The notes beneath the pieces were generated by a model. That model had not been told where the DNA came from, did no database searches, and worked only from the letters and a program-made list of their open reading frames with translations. From CAWCQC01 sp963819905 (lineage in GTDB: Bacteria > Actinomycetota > Thermoleophilia > Gaiellales > Gaiellaceae), in assembly GCA_963819905.1 (NCBI GenBank), contig CAWFXP010000007.1, positions 124,001 through 188,000 on the forward strand: 64,000 nt of DNA. Reading direction: 5' to 3'. Numbering within the stretch: the stretch's first letter is position 1; the number at the start of each line of letters is the position of its first letter. Shown here in pieces: positions 27,101 through 34,817 of the stretch. The translations under genes were made by a program, and so were the position numbers.

Positions 27101-27479
27101 CCGTCTCCGCCAGTTCCGCGATCGCGTCCCGGATCTTGAGCGCAGCGCGAACCGCGCGCTCCGGATCGTCCTCGTGGGCGACCGGGGCGCCGAAGACGGC
27201 CATGACGGCGTCGCCGATGAACTTCTCCACCGTGCCGCCGAGATGCTCGACGTTCCGGCGCAGGCGGGCATGAAACGGCTCGAGCAGCCGTCGAACGTCC
27301 TCGGGGTCGAGCCGGTCGGCGAGCGAGGTGAACCCGACGAGGTCGGCGAAGAGAACCGTGATCGTACGGCGCTCGTCCGAGACCTCGACGACGTCGGCCT
27401 CCGGCAAGGCCTCACCGCAGGCGCCGCAGAAGCGGAAGCCGTCCGGGTTCTCGGTGCCGCAGCTCGGGCAGACTGGCAC
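24126..27479 (-). CDS. Class III adenylate/guanylate cyclase fused to AAA ATPase and TPR-like repeats
   Basis: 1117-residue signalling protein. Residues 1-25 are a zinc ribbon (CPSCGTENPDGFRFCGACGE). Residues ~35-200 are a class III cyclase with metal-binding Asp in FADLVGFTSL and FIGDAVMAVFG, a base-binding Lys in VEKFIGD, and transition-state residues in VNVASRL, so catalysis looks intact. From ~225 comes an AAA/STAND-type ATPase (Walker A LVGPPGIGKSRLV, Walker B VLLFEDLHWADEG). The C-terminal ~500 residues are Ala/Leu-rich helical repeats of TPR type. Start GTG 27479. It is divergent from the second cyclase with 42 nt between them, so they may share control. Confidence 0.92.
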   Translation of the reverse strand: MPVCPSCGTENPDGFRFCGACGEALPEADVVEVSDERRTITVLFADLVGFTSLADRLDPEDVRRLLEPFHARLRRNVEHLGGTVEKFIGDAVMAVFGAPVAHEDDPERAVRAALKIRDAIAELAETAEGAPLAVRIGVSTGEALFKPEVRPGEGERIVADFVNVASRLQAAAPVNGILVGEATYLATARSIEYNAFEPVRAKGKAEPVLAWEAIGARSRVGADPGERGRAPLVGRVEEVQLLCDTFSRARREHSAQLVTLVGPPGIGKSRLVLELSSVVEDDPELVSWRRGGCLPYGEGVTFWPLSEMVKAQAGILETDSSGEVERALHREVDDLFMSEDEARWVQDHLRPLVGLSRPGGDRVDRAEDFAAWRRFFEAIAETGPTVLLFEDLHWADEGLLDFVDYLVEWATAVPMLVVCTARPELLVRRPSWGGGKPNAVTVSLTPLSDDETALLLDVLIEQAVLAPELQSTLVARAGGNPLYAEEFVRMLAERGGDPSIEELPVPASVQGMISARLDTLEPDEKVALQDAAVVGRVFWLGAVSYIGGVPPWSLDELFRALERKQFIRRQRPSTVERESEYAFRHLLVRDVAYGRIPRSGRAEKHRQAAEWVDSLGRHEDHAETCAYHYRQALEYARASGGSTATLEQRARAALVDAGDRAAGLRGFAAARRFYESALELWPHDDPARAGVLFRLAKATFFVEDAGSAALSEARDALLATGDPAAAAEAEIMLGRLAFREGRGLESAAHYQRGRELLVGAPPSPTKALVLCSTARGLLVADRAEEGLSVATEAAAMADELDLDDLRALTTMTIGDARVQLGDLGGLADFERGIELAVEHNSPEAISGYINLADTIMDLGDLPRAIELRGLARATAERLGDGRSLRWLRAERCGELYWLGRWDESLELADGFIAESDAGNRHYMEAYCRVMRGRIRLARGDTAGGIDDSSRAVALGREARDPQALYPTLAFRARAHLADGDTAGAAACLGELLGVVRERGSTPLAYLWIVDVAVSLVALGRGAELAETIPRPLVPTPWLMAAQAIAGGDPRLGAETLAAIGARPDEALARLLAAAVLAGEGKVEEAAAQLDLARAFYRSVGAESAVAEGGRLLAPAAQ

Positions 27480-27521
27480 GCACCAGAGCGTAGCGCGGCG
27501 GGCCTTGTACCCTTCGCCCGC

Positions 27522-29279
27522 GTGCCGGCAGGCGAGCTGCGATACCGCTGGGAGTGGGAGCTCCGGGGGAGCCCGGAGCAGCTCTGGCCGCTCGTCTCCG
27601 ACACGAACCGGTTCAACTTCGAGACGGGTGCGCCGGCGGTTGCGCGCTCGTCCGGCGCCGACGGGTCGCCGAGCGGACGACGCCGGCTGCGCCTGTCCGT
27701 CCTCGGGCGGGAGATCGAGTACGACGAGGAGCCGTTCGAGTGGGTGCGCCCCGAGCGCTTCGGCGTCCGGCGCCGCTACCGCAGCGGGCCGCTCGCGGAA
27801 CTACGCGCGCAGCTCGAGCTCGAGCGGCGCGGCACGGGCAGCCTGCTCACCTACGAGGTTCACGCGCGACCTCGCGGCGCGGCCGGTCGTGCGGCCGTCC
27901 CCGTGACGATCGGCAGGATCGCCCGGCGGCGCATGGACGAGACCTTCCGCCGCTACGACCGGATGCTCACCGAGGGCCCGGCCGAGCTCCCGACGCGCGC
28001 GCGGCCGACGTTCGCGCCGGGAGGGCAACAGCGGCTGGAGACGTTGCGTGCGGAGCTCGAGCAGCGGGGCGCCCCGTCCGAGCTCGTCGACCTCCTCGCG
28101 GCGGAGCTCGCCCGGCTCGACGACGTCTCGGCCTCCCGGCTGCGTCCGTACGCACTCGCCGATGCCTGGGGTGCCGACCGTCGCGCCGTGCTCGAGCTCT
28201 GCCTGCTGGCCACGCGGGTCGGCCTGCTCGAGTCCCGCTGGGAGCTCCTCTGTCCGCTCTGTCGCGGCGCGACGGAGTCGGTGACCACCCTCGGCGAGCT
28301 CGGCTCGAGCGTGCACTGCGACAGCTGCCTGATCGACGTCGAGGCCGATTTCGAGCGCTCGGTCGAGCTCACGTTCCGGCCGAGCCCGGCCGTGCGCGAG
28401 ATCGAGGTGCAGAGCTTCTGCGTCGGCGGGCCGGGTCTGACGCCGCACATCGTCGCGCAGCAGCTCCTCGCTCCGGGCGAGCGACGCGAGGTCACACTTG
28501 CCCTCGAGCCCGGCGGCTACCGGGTCCGCGGGCTCGGTCTCGACGACACCGCCCCGTTCACGGTGGCGCCCGCCGGGCACGGGACGGCCGTCCTCTTCGA
28601 GAACCCGACCGACGTCGAGCGGCTCTACGTCGCCGAGCGGCTCGGTTGGACGGACCAGGCCGCGAGCGCCGCCGACGTGACCGCGCTCCAGGCGTTTCGC
28701 GACCTGTTCGCCGCCGAGGCGCTCCGTCCCGGCGAGAACATGGCCGTCGGCAGCCTGACGGTCGTCTTCACCGACCTGCGCGACTCGACCCGCCTCTACC
28801 GCGAGATCGGGGACGCGCCGGCGTACGGCTCGGTCGTCAGCCATTTCGACGTCCTCCACGACGCGGTGGCCGACGAGGGCGGCGCGGTCGTGAAGACCAT
28901 CGGCGACGCGGTCATGGCCGTCTTCAGGCGGCCCGTCTCCTCGTTGCGCGCGATGCTCCGCGCCCAGGCGGAGCTCGCCGCGCCGGCCGGTGGGGCGCGA
29001 CCCCTCCGGCTCAAGGTCGGCATGCATCTCGGGCCGTGCCTCGCGGTGACGCTGAACGGCCGGCTCGACTACTTCGGCTCGACGGTCAACGCGGCTGCCC
29101 GCATCGAGGGGCTCTCGAACGGGGATGATGTCGTCGTGTCGAGCGCGGTGAAGGCCGACTCCGAGGTCGAGGCTCTTCTCGACGGGTTGTCCGTCGAGCC
29201 GCTCGAGGCAGAGCTGAAGGGCTTCGACGGCGAGCGGTTCGAGCTGTGGCGGGTGAGGTTTCGTGCCGCGGTCTCCTGA
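27522..29279 (+). CDS. Adenylate/guanylate cyclase with SRPBCC-like and DUF5939 regions
   Basis: 585 residues from GTG 27522. Residues 1-150 resemble a START/SRPBCC lipid-binding fold (ELRGSPEQLWPLVSDTNRFN). The middle (about 170-390) matches the DUF5939-type region found before cyclase domains, including a Cys4 zinc-like motif (CPLCRG and CDSCLID). The C-terminal ~180 residues are a class III cyclase with VVFTDLRDST, VVKTIGDAVMAVF and STVNAAARIE, so metal and transition-state residues are present. It is divergent from the 24126-27479 cyclase. Start codons further upstream in this frame lie inside that gene and were rejected. Confidence 0.9.
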   Translation: MPAGELRYRWEWELRGSPEQLWPLVSDTNRFNFETGAPAVARSSGADGSPSGRRRLRLSVLGREIEYDEEPFEWVRPERFGVRRRYRSGPLAELRAQLELERRGTGSLLTYEVHARPRGAAGRAAVPVTIGRIARRRMDETFRRYDRMLTEGPAELPTRARPTFAPGGQQRLETLRAELEQRGAPSELVDLLAAELARLDDVSASRLRPYALADAWGADRRAVLELCLLATRVGLLESRWELLCPLCRGATESVTTLGELGSSVHCDSCLIDVEADFERSVELTFRPSPAVREIEVQSFCVGGPGLTPHIVAQQLLAPGERREVTLALEPGGYRVRGLGLDDTAPFTVAPAGHGTAVLFENPTDVERLYVAERLGWTDQAASAADVTALQAFRDLFAAEALRPGENMAVGSLTVVFTDLRDSTRLYREIGDAPAYGSVVSHFDVLHDAVADEGGAVVKTIGDAVMAVFRRPVSSLRAMLRAQAELAAPAGGARPLRLKVGMHLGPCLAVTLNGRLDYFGSTVNAAARIEGLSNGDDVVVSSAVKADSEVEALLDGLSVEPLEAELKGFDGERFELWRVRFRAAVS

Positions 29280-29445
29280 GCGGCGCGGACGCCCCGGCCG
29301 CTTCCGCCGCTGGCTCGATCGCACCGTGCTCGGGCTCCTAATGGGCGTCGCGATCTGGTTCGTCGAGCGGCGTCTGCGCAAGGCCCTCGGGGCAGCGAGC
29401 GCCGACGACGAGGCGCGACCGGGGCGCGTCGTCGACGTCGGTTAG
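29263..29445 (+). CDS. Small membrane protein overlapping the cyclase gene
   Basis: 60 residues from GTG 29263, overlapping the cyclase stop by 17 nt. Basic N-terminus (RRGRPGRFRRWLDR), one predicted helix (TVLGLLMGVAIWFVERRL), acidic tail. No family recognised. The overlap suggests translational coupling with the cyclase. Convergent with the UbiB-like gene by 4 nt. Confidence 0.55.
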   Translation: MPRSPERRGRPGRFRRWLDRTVLGLLMGVAIWFVERRLRKALGAASADDEARPGRVVDVG

Positions 29446-31058
29446 TGATGGCGTGAGCGCAGGAGGTCGGCGACGAGGCCGACGGCGAGGATCGCGCCGA
29501 CGACGCCGAGGGTCAGCGGCACCCAGCTCCCGACCGCTTTCGAGTCCGCGGTGACGCCGGTGGCGATGATGCAGGTACCGGCCAGGATCCCGAGCGCCAC
29601 CCGGCGGGCGGCGTTTCGGATGGTCGCCTCGAGCCTCTCGGTGCCGGAGAACTGCACCTGGAAGCGCTGCCCGGGGCGCGTACCGGCGAGGCGCTCGATC
29701 GCTTCCGCAAGCCGCGAGAGGCGCACGCGGACCTTCTCGACGTCGTAGACGAGGCGCTGCGGATCGGCGCGGTCGCGGAGCCGCCCGCCGAGCCTCCGCA
29801 GCAGGAAGGTGCCGGCCACCGAGAAGGGGTCGAGCGTGGGATCGAGCTCGCCGACCGTCAGCTGCACCTGGGCGAGCGCCTTCCCGGTGAGCGCCATCGA
29901 GGCGGGAAGCCGCATGTCGTTTCGGGCTGCGATCTCGGTGATGCCCTGGAGCACGGGGCCGAGCTGGATCTCCTTCAACGACGAGTGCCTGAACGTCCCG
30001 ACGAGGCTGCCGAGCTCGCTCTCGATCTTCCCGACGTCGAGGTCGGCGCGCCGGTCGTCGCCGGACATGATGAGCAGGACGTCTGTGAGGAACGGGACGT
30101 CCTCGCGCCAGAACGCCATCAGCAAGAGGAGCAGATGCTCCCGGGTCGCCGGGTCGACCTCGCCGACCATCCCGAAGTCGAGGAAGTAGATCCGCTCGTC
30201 CCACCACTTGAGGTTCCCCGGGTGCGGGTCGGCGTGGAAGAACCCGACGGCCAGGATCTGCTGGTAGTACGAGTCGAGGAGCTGACTGGCCGCCTCCGTT
30301 CGGGCGGCGCCCTCCGGTGCCTGGCGCACGGGGACGCCCTCGACCTCCTGCATGATCAGGAGACGTGCGCTCGACAGCTCGCGGTAGACCTGCGGCACCT
30401 CGAGGCGCGAGTAGCCGTCGAGCACCTCGCGCATCCGCTCGATGTTGGAGGCCTCCATCCGGAAGTCGAGCTCGCGCTTGAGCGACGAGGAGAGGTGCTC
30501 GACGACGGCAGGGATGTCGATGAGGCGCCTGAACGTCGAGCGGTCGGCCGTCTTGGCCGCGAACATCTCGAGCAGCCCGAGATCCCGGTAGATGTCGGTG
30601 GCCGCGTTCGGCCGCTGGACCTTGACGACCACCCGGTCGCCGTTCTCGAGCCGTGCCCTATGGACCTGGCCGATCGTCCCGGCAGCCATCGGGGTCGCCT
30701 CGATGCTCTCGAAGACGTCCTCCCACGGCACGCGGAGCTCCTCCTCCATGACGGCGACGACCTCGGCCTCCGTCAAGGGCGTCACCTTCTCCTGCAGGGT
30801 GGCGAGCTCGGCGATCACCTCCGGCGGCAGCAGGTCGGGCCGCGTCGAGAGGATCTGGCCGAGCTTGGCGAAGGTCGGGCCGAGCTCCTCGAGGGCGTCC
30901 CGCAGGCGCCGGGCGCGGGCGGCGTTCCCGAGCTCGTCGCGGGAGCTCTTGCGCACTGCGTCTCGCAGCCCGTGCTTGGCGAGCACCCGCCCGATCTGCG
31001 TCGCGCGACCGAGAAGCTGGCCCTCGACGTCGGTGGGGTCGACGGGAACGTCGGTCAC
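29442..31058 (-). CDS. ABC1/UbiB-family atypical protein kinase
   Basis: 538-residue member of the ABC1/ADCK/UbiB family. The signature LGPTFAKLGQILSTRPDLLP lies near residue 60, with the Ala-rich nucleotide loop AAGTIGQVHRA, the catalytic Lys in VVVKVQRP, HADPHPGN and the metal-binding FLDFGMVG. The C-terminus has two hydrophobic helices (ILAGTCIIATGV; LTLGVVGAILAVGLVA), so it is probably membrane-anchored. The family is linked to quinone/isoprenoid lipid metabolism, but the substrate is unknown. The start is GTG 31058, in a GTGA overlap with the stop of the preceding stress protein, with GGAGGGAG upstream. Confidence 0.93.
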   Translation of the reverse strand: MTDVPVDPTDVEGQLLGRATQIGRVLAKHGLRDAVRKSSRDELGNAARARRLRDALEELGPTFAKLGQILSTRPDLLPPEVIAELATLQEKVTPLTEAEVVAVMEEELRVPWEDVFESIEATPMAAGTIGQVHRARLENGDRVVVKVQRPNAATDIYRDLGLLEMFAAKTADRSTFRRLIDIPAVVEHLSSSLKRELDFRMEASNIERMREVLDGYSRLEVPQVYRELSSARLLIMQEVEGVPVRQAPEGAARTEAASQLLDSYYQQILAVGFFHADPHPGNLKWWDERIYFLDFGMVGEVDPATREHLLLLLMAFWREDVPFLTDVLLIMSGDDRRADLDVGKIESELGSLVGTFRHSSLKEIQLGPVLQGITEIAARNDMRLPASMALTGKALAQVQLTVGELDPTLDPFSVAGTFLLRRLGGRLRDRADPQRLVYDVEKVRVRLSRLAEAIERLAGTRPGQRFQVQFSGTERLEATIRNAARRVALGILAGTCIIATGVTADSKAVGSWVPLTLGVVGAILAVGLVADLLRSRHH

Positions 31059-31549
31059 GACTCCCTCCTGAAAAACCGGCCGAGACCGCTCTTCTGCGCG
31101 ACCGGCTCGGCATCGGCGCTGTTCACGATGACGACGGTGCAGCGCGCGTTGTGTGACACGCGGTTCGGGACGTTGCCGAGCAGGAACTCCTTGCGGCCGC
31201 TCATGCCGACGTTCCCGACGACGAGCACGTCGGCGGCCTCCTCGTCGGCCGCGTCGACGATCGCATCCGAGGCGTTCTCTGCGACGACCACCCGCGCCCT
31301 GCCTCGGTCGCCCGCCATCTCGTGGGCGAGCAGCCGGAGGTCCTCGGTCGCGTGCGAGGCCCGCGTTGTCTCGGCGGCGCCGGCCTGGGTGGCCACCGGG
31401 TTCTCGGGCACGATCACCTGGATGACGAGCAGCTCCGCCTCGTAGCGCTCGGCCATGTCCGCCGCCCACGCCACGGCGAAGTCGGCGCTGGTCGAGCGAT
31501 CGGTTCCCACGGCGATCCGGCGTACCGGTGTGGAGCGCTGGCTGGGCAC
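31055..31549 (-). CDS. Universal stress protein (UspA family)
   Basis: 164-residue single Usp domain. The ATP-binding signature VVGNVGMSGRKEFLLGNVP followed by NRVSHNARCTVVIV is complete, so it probably binds ATP. The N-terminal strand RRIAVGTDRSTSADFAV is typical. The C-terminal tail (GLGRFFRRES) is basic. Start GTG 31549. It is co-transcribed with the ABC1 kinase through a 4-nt overlap. Confidence 0.92.
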   Translation of the reverse strand: MPSQRSTPVRRIAVGTDRSTSADFAVAWAADMAERYEAELLVIQVIVPENPVATQAGAAETTRASHATEDLRLLAHEMAGDRGRARVVVAENASDAIVDAADEEAADVLVVGNVGMSGRKEFLLGNVPNRVSHNARCTVVIVNSADAEPVAQKSGLGRFFRRES

Positions 31550-31931
31550 GGACAGATTCTTCCCGAACGCGGCGGCGGGCGAAAGCCTAGCCGCCGCTTA
31601 CGTCGGCCGGACGACCCCCGCGAGGATCGGCGACTCACGCAGCTGGCCGCGCTTGCACGGCGCCAGCTCGAGGTGAACGCGGATCCGTCCGAGGGTGTCG
31701 GCGAGAACGACGGCGAGCGCGAGAAGGAAGCGAGCTCTCACTCCGGCGCGGATCCTACGGGATCGACGGAGCGTCCTTGACACGGGCCCGTGGACGGTGA
31801 ATACTTGCCCTGCCCGCGAGGACAGTCTGAATCTCCGGATTCCCGACGGTTCACGCGGGCATTTCTCTGGTCCCGTCCGGCGGTCGGGCGCGGACGTGAC
31901 TCGGCACACGCACCCTTGTACGCTTACCCCG

Positions 31932-32357
31932 GTGCCGAGGTTCCCGAACGACACGAAGACCGCGACGCTCGCGGCCCTGCCTCTCTTCGAGGCTCTGTCC
32001 CGGAAGGAGCTCGAGCAGCTCGCGATGATGACCGACGACCTCGAGTTCCCGGCCGGCAAGGTCCTGTGCCGGCAGGGCGATCTCGGCTCTGAGTTCCTCG
32101 TCATCATCGAAGGCGAGGCCGAGGTGACGAAGGACGGCGCGCCCGTGGCCACCCTGGGCCCGGGGGACTACTTCGGCGAGATCGCCCTCGTCGAGGACGT
32201 GCGGCGCACGGCCACCGTCACCGCCGCCACGTCGCTTCGCTTCTTCATCCTCACCCGGCAAGCGTTTCGAAGCCTCCTCCGGAGGAACCCGAAGGTCGAG
32301 GCGCAGATCCTCGACGTCATCGCAGCGCGCGTCGCCCGCACCGAGCAGGACGGGTAG
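31932..32357 (+). CDS. Stand-alone cyclic nucleotide-binding domain protein
   Basis: 141 residues from GTG 31932. One cNMP-binding beta-barrel: LPLFEALSRKELEQLAM, FPAGKVLCRQGDLGSEFLVI, and the phosphate-binding cassette GDYFGEIALVEDVRRTATV with the key Glu and Arg. No DNA-binding helix-turn-helix follows, so it is not a CRP-type factor but a receptor module. Two cyclase genes lie 2.6-8 kb away, which makes a local cNMP signalling role plausible. The frame extends upstream to 31695 without similarity. Confidence 0.85.
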   Translation: MPRFPNDTKTATLAALPLFEALSRKELEQLAMMTDDLEFPAGKVLCRQGDLGSEFLVIIEGEAEVTKDGAPVATLGPGDYFGEIALVEDVRRTATVTAATSLRFFILTRQAFRSLLRRNPKVEAQILDVIAARVARTEQDG

Positions 32358-32386
32358 CTCCCGAGCCAGGGTAGGCTTCCGCGCGC

Positions 32387-33232
32387 GTGAGAGCACGCGT
32401 CTGGGGATGCCGGGGGTCGCTCGCCGCGCCGGGACAGGAAACGGTCCGGTACGGCGGCAATACGTCGTGCGTCGAGATTCGGTCTGAGGACGGCGGGCTG
32501 ATCGTCCTCGACGCGGGCACGGGGATTCGCCCCCTCGGGTTGGCGGCCCACCAGGAGGGGCCGCAGACCATGCACCTGCTACTCACCCATCTGCACCTCG
32601 ACCACATCGAGGGACTCGGCTTCTTCGCGCCCATCTGGGACCCGGGCACCGAGCTCCACATCTGGGGTCCGCACACACCGGGCAGGACGCTCGAGCAACG
32701 GATCACCCAGTACTTCTCGCCCCCGCTCTTCCCGGTGCCGCTCTCCGCGATCCCCGCCCTCGTCGTTTTCCACGAGGTGCACGACGAGGCCGAGTGGCGC
32801 CTCGGGCAGCTCGACGTCCGGGCTCAGCTGGTGAACCATCCGGGCCCGACGCTCGCGTACCGCCTCAACGAGAATGGCCGCTCGTTCGCCTACGTCCCGG
32901 ATCACGAGCCGGCACGGGACGCCGACGTCGCGCTCGACCCGCCCGAGGAGATCTCGGGACACGGCCTGGCACTCGGTGCCGAGCTGCTCTTCCACGACGG
33001 CCAGTACACGGCGGAGGAGTACTCGCACCGGATCGGGTGGGGCCACTCGGCCGCAATCGACGCGGTGCACTTCGCGCGAGCAGCGGACGTGGGACGGCTC
33101 GTGCTCTTCCACCACGACCCGAACCACTCGGACGACGAGCTCGAGCAGCTGCTCGGCGTCGCCCGCGCCGGCGAGTGGGAGCGGGCCGGTGAGATCACGC
33201 TCGCCCACGAAGGCATGGAGCTCGAGCTGTAG
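32387..33232 (+). CDS. Metallo-beta-lactamase-fold hydrolase
   Basis: 281 residues from GTG 32387. The N-terminus VWGCRGSLAAPG, YGGNTSCVEI and VLDAGTGIRPLG, followed by the metal motif LTHLHLDHIEGLG (HxHxDH), define the MBL fold. Further ligands are in VNHPG, VPDHEP and LFHDGQYT, and a late VLFHHDPNHSD matches the phosphodiesterase-like branch (RNase Z/PhnP-like). A nucleotide or phosphodiester substrate is inferred only. It follows the cNMP-binding gene by 29 nt on the same strand. Confidence 0.88.
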   Translation: MRARVWGCRGSLAAPGQETVRYGGNTSCVEIRSEDGGLIVLDAGTGIRPLGLAAHQEGPQTMHLLLTHLHLDHIEGLGFFAPIWDPGTELHIWGPHTPGRTLEQRITQYFSPPLFPVPLSAIPALVVFHEVHDEAEWRLGQLDVRAQLVNHPGPTLAYRLNENGRSFAYVPDHEPARDADVALDPPEEISGHGLALGAELLFHDGQYTAEEYSHRIGWGHSAAIDAVHFARAADVGRLVLFHHDPNHSDDELEQLLGVARAGEWERAGEITLAHEGMELEL

Positions 33233-33282
33233 CGTCCTCTATGATCGGCCCTCGCGTTCGGGAAGGCCGATCGGAGGCTCGC

Positions 33283-33747
33283 GTGTATCAGTGGTGGGTG
33301 TTCATCCACATCGTCGGGGTCGTCGGCTTCCTGCTCGCGCACGGCATCAGCGTCGGCACTGCGCTCCGCGTCCGGAACGAGCGCGACCCTGACCGGATCC
33401 GCGCCCTTCTCCAGGTCTCCGCCTCGGCGACCGGCGTCTTCTACGTCACCACGCTCCTGCTCCTCCTCGGCGGAATTGCGGCGGGCGTCGAAGGGAAGTG
33501 GTTCGACCAGGCCTGGATCGGCGTCTCGCTCGGCGTCTTCTTCGCCCTGATGGTCTTCATGTGGGCCGTGACGTCGCCGTACTACAAGCGGCTGCGCAAG
33601 GTGTTGACGATCGAGGAGGCGGGGACGGCGGTCGGTGCGGAGGAGATCGAGCGCGTGGTCAGCTCGCCGGTGCCGCTGCTCTCGTTCTGGATCGGCCTGA
33701 TCGGGTTGCTCTTCATCGTCTACCTGATGGTGCAGAAGCCGTTCTGA
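33283..33747 (+). CDS. Four-helix integral membrane protein, function unknown
   Basis: 154 residues with four hydrophobic segments: VFIHIVGVVGFLLAHGISVG, VFYVTTLLLLLGGIAAGV, WIGVSLGVFFALMVFMWAV and LLSFWIGLIGLLFIVYLMV. This resembles DUF2269-type small membrane proteins. GTG 33283 is chosen because GGAGG lies 6 nt upstream; an in-frame ATG at 33241 is possible. The stop overlaps the next gene's ATG by one base (TGATG), so the two are coupled. Confidence 0.75.
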   Translation: MYQWWVFIHIVGVVGFLLAHGISVGTALRVRNERDPDRIRALLQVSASATGVFYVTTLLLLLGGIAAGVEGKWFDQAWIGVSLGVFFALMVFMWAVTSPYYKRLRKVLTIEEAGTAVGAEEIERVVSSPVPLLSFWIGLIGLLFIVYLMVQKPF

Positions 33748-34787
33748 TGGCGCTTCGACGGATCCTCGTCGCCACGGACGGCTCGTCCACCGCCCAGGTC
33801 GCCGAGACGGTGGCCGCAGGTCTTGCCCGTTCGGTGGGCGGCTCGCTGATCGTTCTCTCGGCGTACGAGGCCGGGGACGACGCGGCCGCTCGCGAGGCGA
33901 CGGAAGCGGCGAAGGCGCGCGCCGAGGAGGGTGGGCTGTCCGCGGAAGCCGTGGTCGCAGCGGGAGAGCCCGCGCCGGTCATCGCGGAGCAGGCGGATCG
34001 CCTGGACGCCGACCTGATCGTCGTCGGCGACGTCGGCATGGGGCAGGCTCGGCGGCTCCGGCTGGGCGGCGTCCCCGACCGCATCTCGCACGGTGCCCCG
34101 TGCAGCGTTCTGATCGTGCGTACGGCCGGGCGCGGCAGCGAGGCGGAGCGGGCGGCCGGCGTCTACGAGCGTATCCTCGTGGCCACCGACGGTTCGCCGA
34201 CCGCAGAGCATGCAGCCCGCATCGGTGCCGAGCTCGCGCTGGCGGTGGAAGGACAGCTGAGCCTCGTCCACGTCGGCGACGAGCTACTGGGGAAGGTCGT
34301 CCTGCGAGACACGGCAAAGCGCCTGGGCGACGAGCCTGCGCCTCAACATCTCGAATCAGGCGATCCCGCGCGGGCCATCGTGGCGGTTGCCGAGCGCGGC
34401 CGGTACGACCTCGTCGTCGTCGGGAACAAGGGAATGTCCGGCGCCGGCCGCGCGCTCGGCAGCGTTCCGAATGCCGTCTCCCACGCCGCTCCGTGCGACA
34501 TCCTCGTCGTGCAGACCGTCGGGCGGACGATCGACGATCTCGATCCCGGCGAAGGCGCGGTGGTCGAGCTCGACGGGCGGAAGATCGCCGCCTACCGCGA
34601 CGAGTCCGGCGAGGTCGTCGCGCTCTCGCGCAAGTGCAAGCACCTCGGCTGCGGCGTCGGCTGGAACGCGTCGCTCTCGACGTGGGACTGCCCCTGCCAC
34701 GGCTCGCGCTACGACGCGCGGGGAACGGTGATCAGGGGGCCGGCGAAGGCCGATCTCGACCGGATCGACCTTCCCGGTTCCGTCTGA
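33747..34787 (+). CDS. Tandem universal stress protein fused to a Rieske 2Fe-2S domain
   Basis: 346 residues. Usp domain 1 (residues ~3-130) and Usp domain 2 (~140-260) each begin RILVATDGS and end with the nucleotide signature (second copy VVVGNKGMSGAGRALGSVP). The C-terminal ~80 residues are a Rieske domain with CKHLGCGVGWN and WDCPCHGSRYD, giving the Cys-x-His and Cys-x2-His ligands of the 2Fe-2S cluster. In the first Usp copy the corresponding loop is DVGMGQARRLRLGGVP, so both may bind ATP. The fusion suggests a soluble redox sensor or carrier. Start ATG 33747, translationally coupled to the membrane protein upstream. Confidence 0.9.
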   Translation: MALRRILVATDGSSTAQVAETVAAGLARSVGGSLIVLSAYEAGDDAAAREATEAAKARAEEGGLSAEAVVAAGEPAPVIAEQADRLDADLIVVGDVGMGQARRLRLGGVPDRISHGAPCSVLIVRTAGRGSEAERAAGVYERILVATDGSPTAEHAARIGAELALAVEGQLSLVHVGDELLGKVVLRDTAKRLGDEPAPQHLESGDPARAIVAVAERGRYDLVVVGNKGMSGAGRALGSVPNAVSHAAPCDILVVQTVGRTIDDLDPGEGAVVELDGRKIAAYRDESGEVVALSRKCKHLGCGVGWNASLSTWDCPCHGSRYDARGTVIRGPAKADLDRIDLPGSV

Positions 34788-34817
34788 TCGAGGCGCCGCC
34801 CGCGCCCCTGCCCCGGC

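Noticed and set aside
26301..27521. N-terminal extension of the second cyclase into the first cyclase gene
   Set aside because: The extension is antisense to a conserved ATPase region and has no domain signal; the homology begins at GTG 27522.
31932..32357. CRP-type transcription factor
   Set aside because: The protein ends after the cNMP-binding barrel; no helix-turn-helix is encoded in any frame before the next gene.
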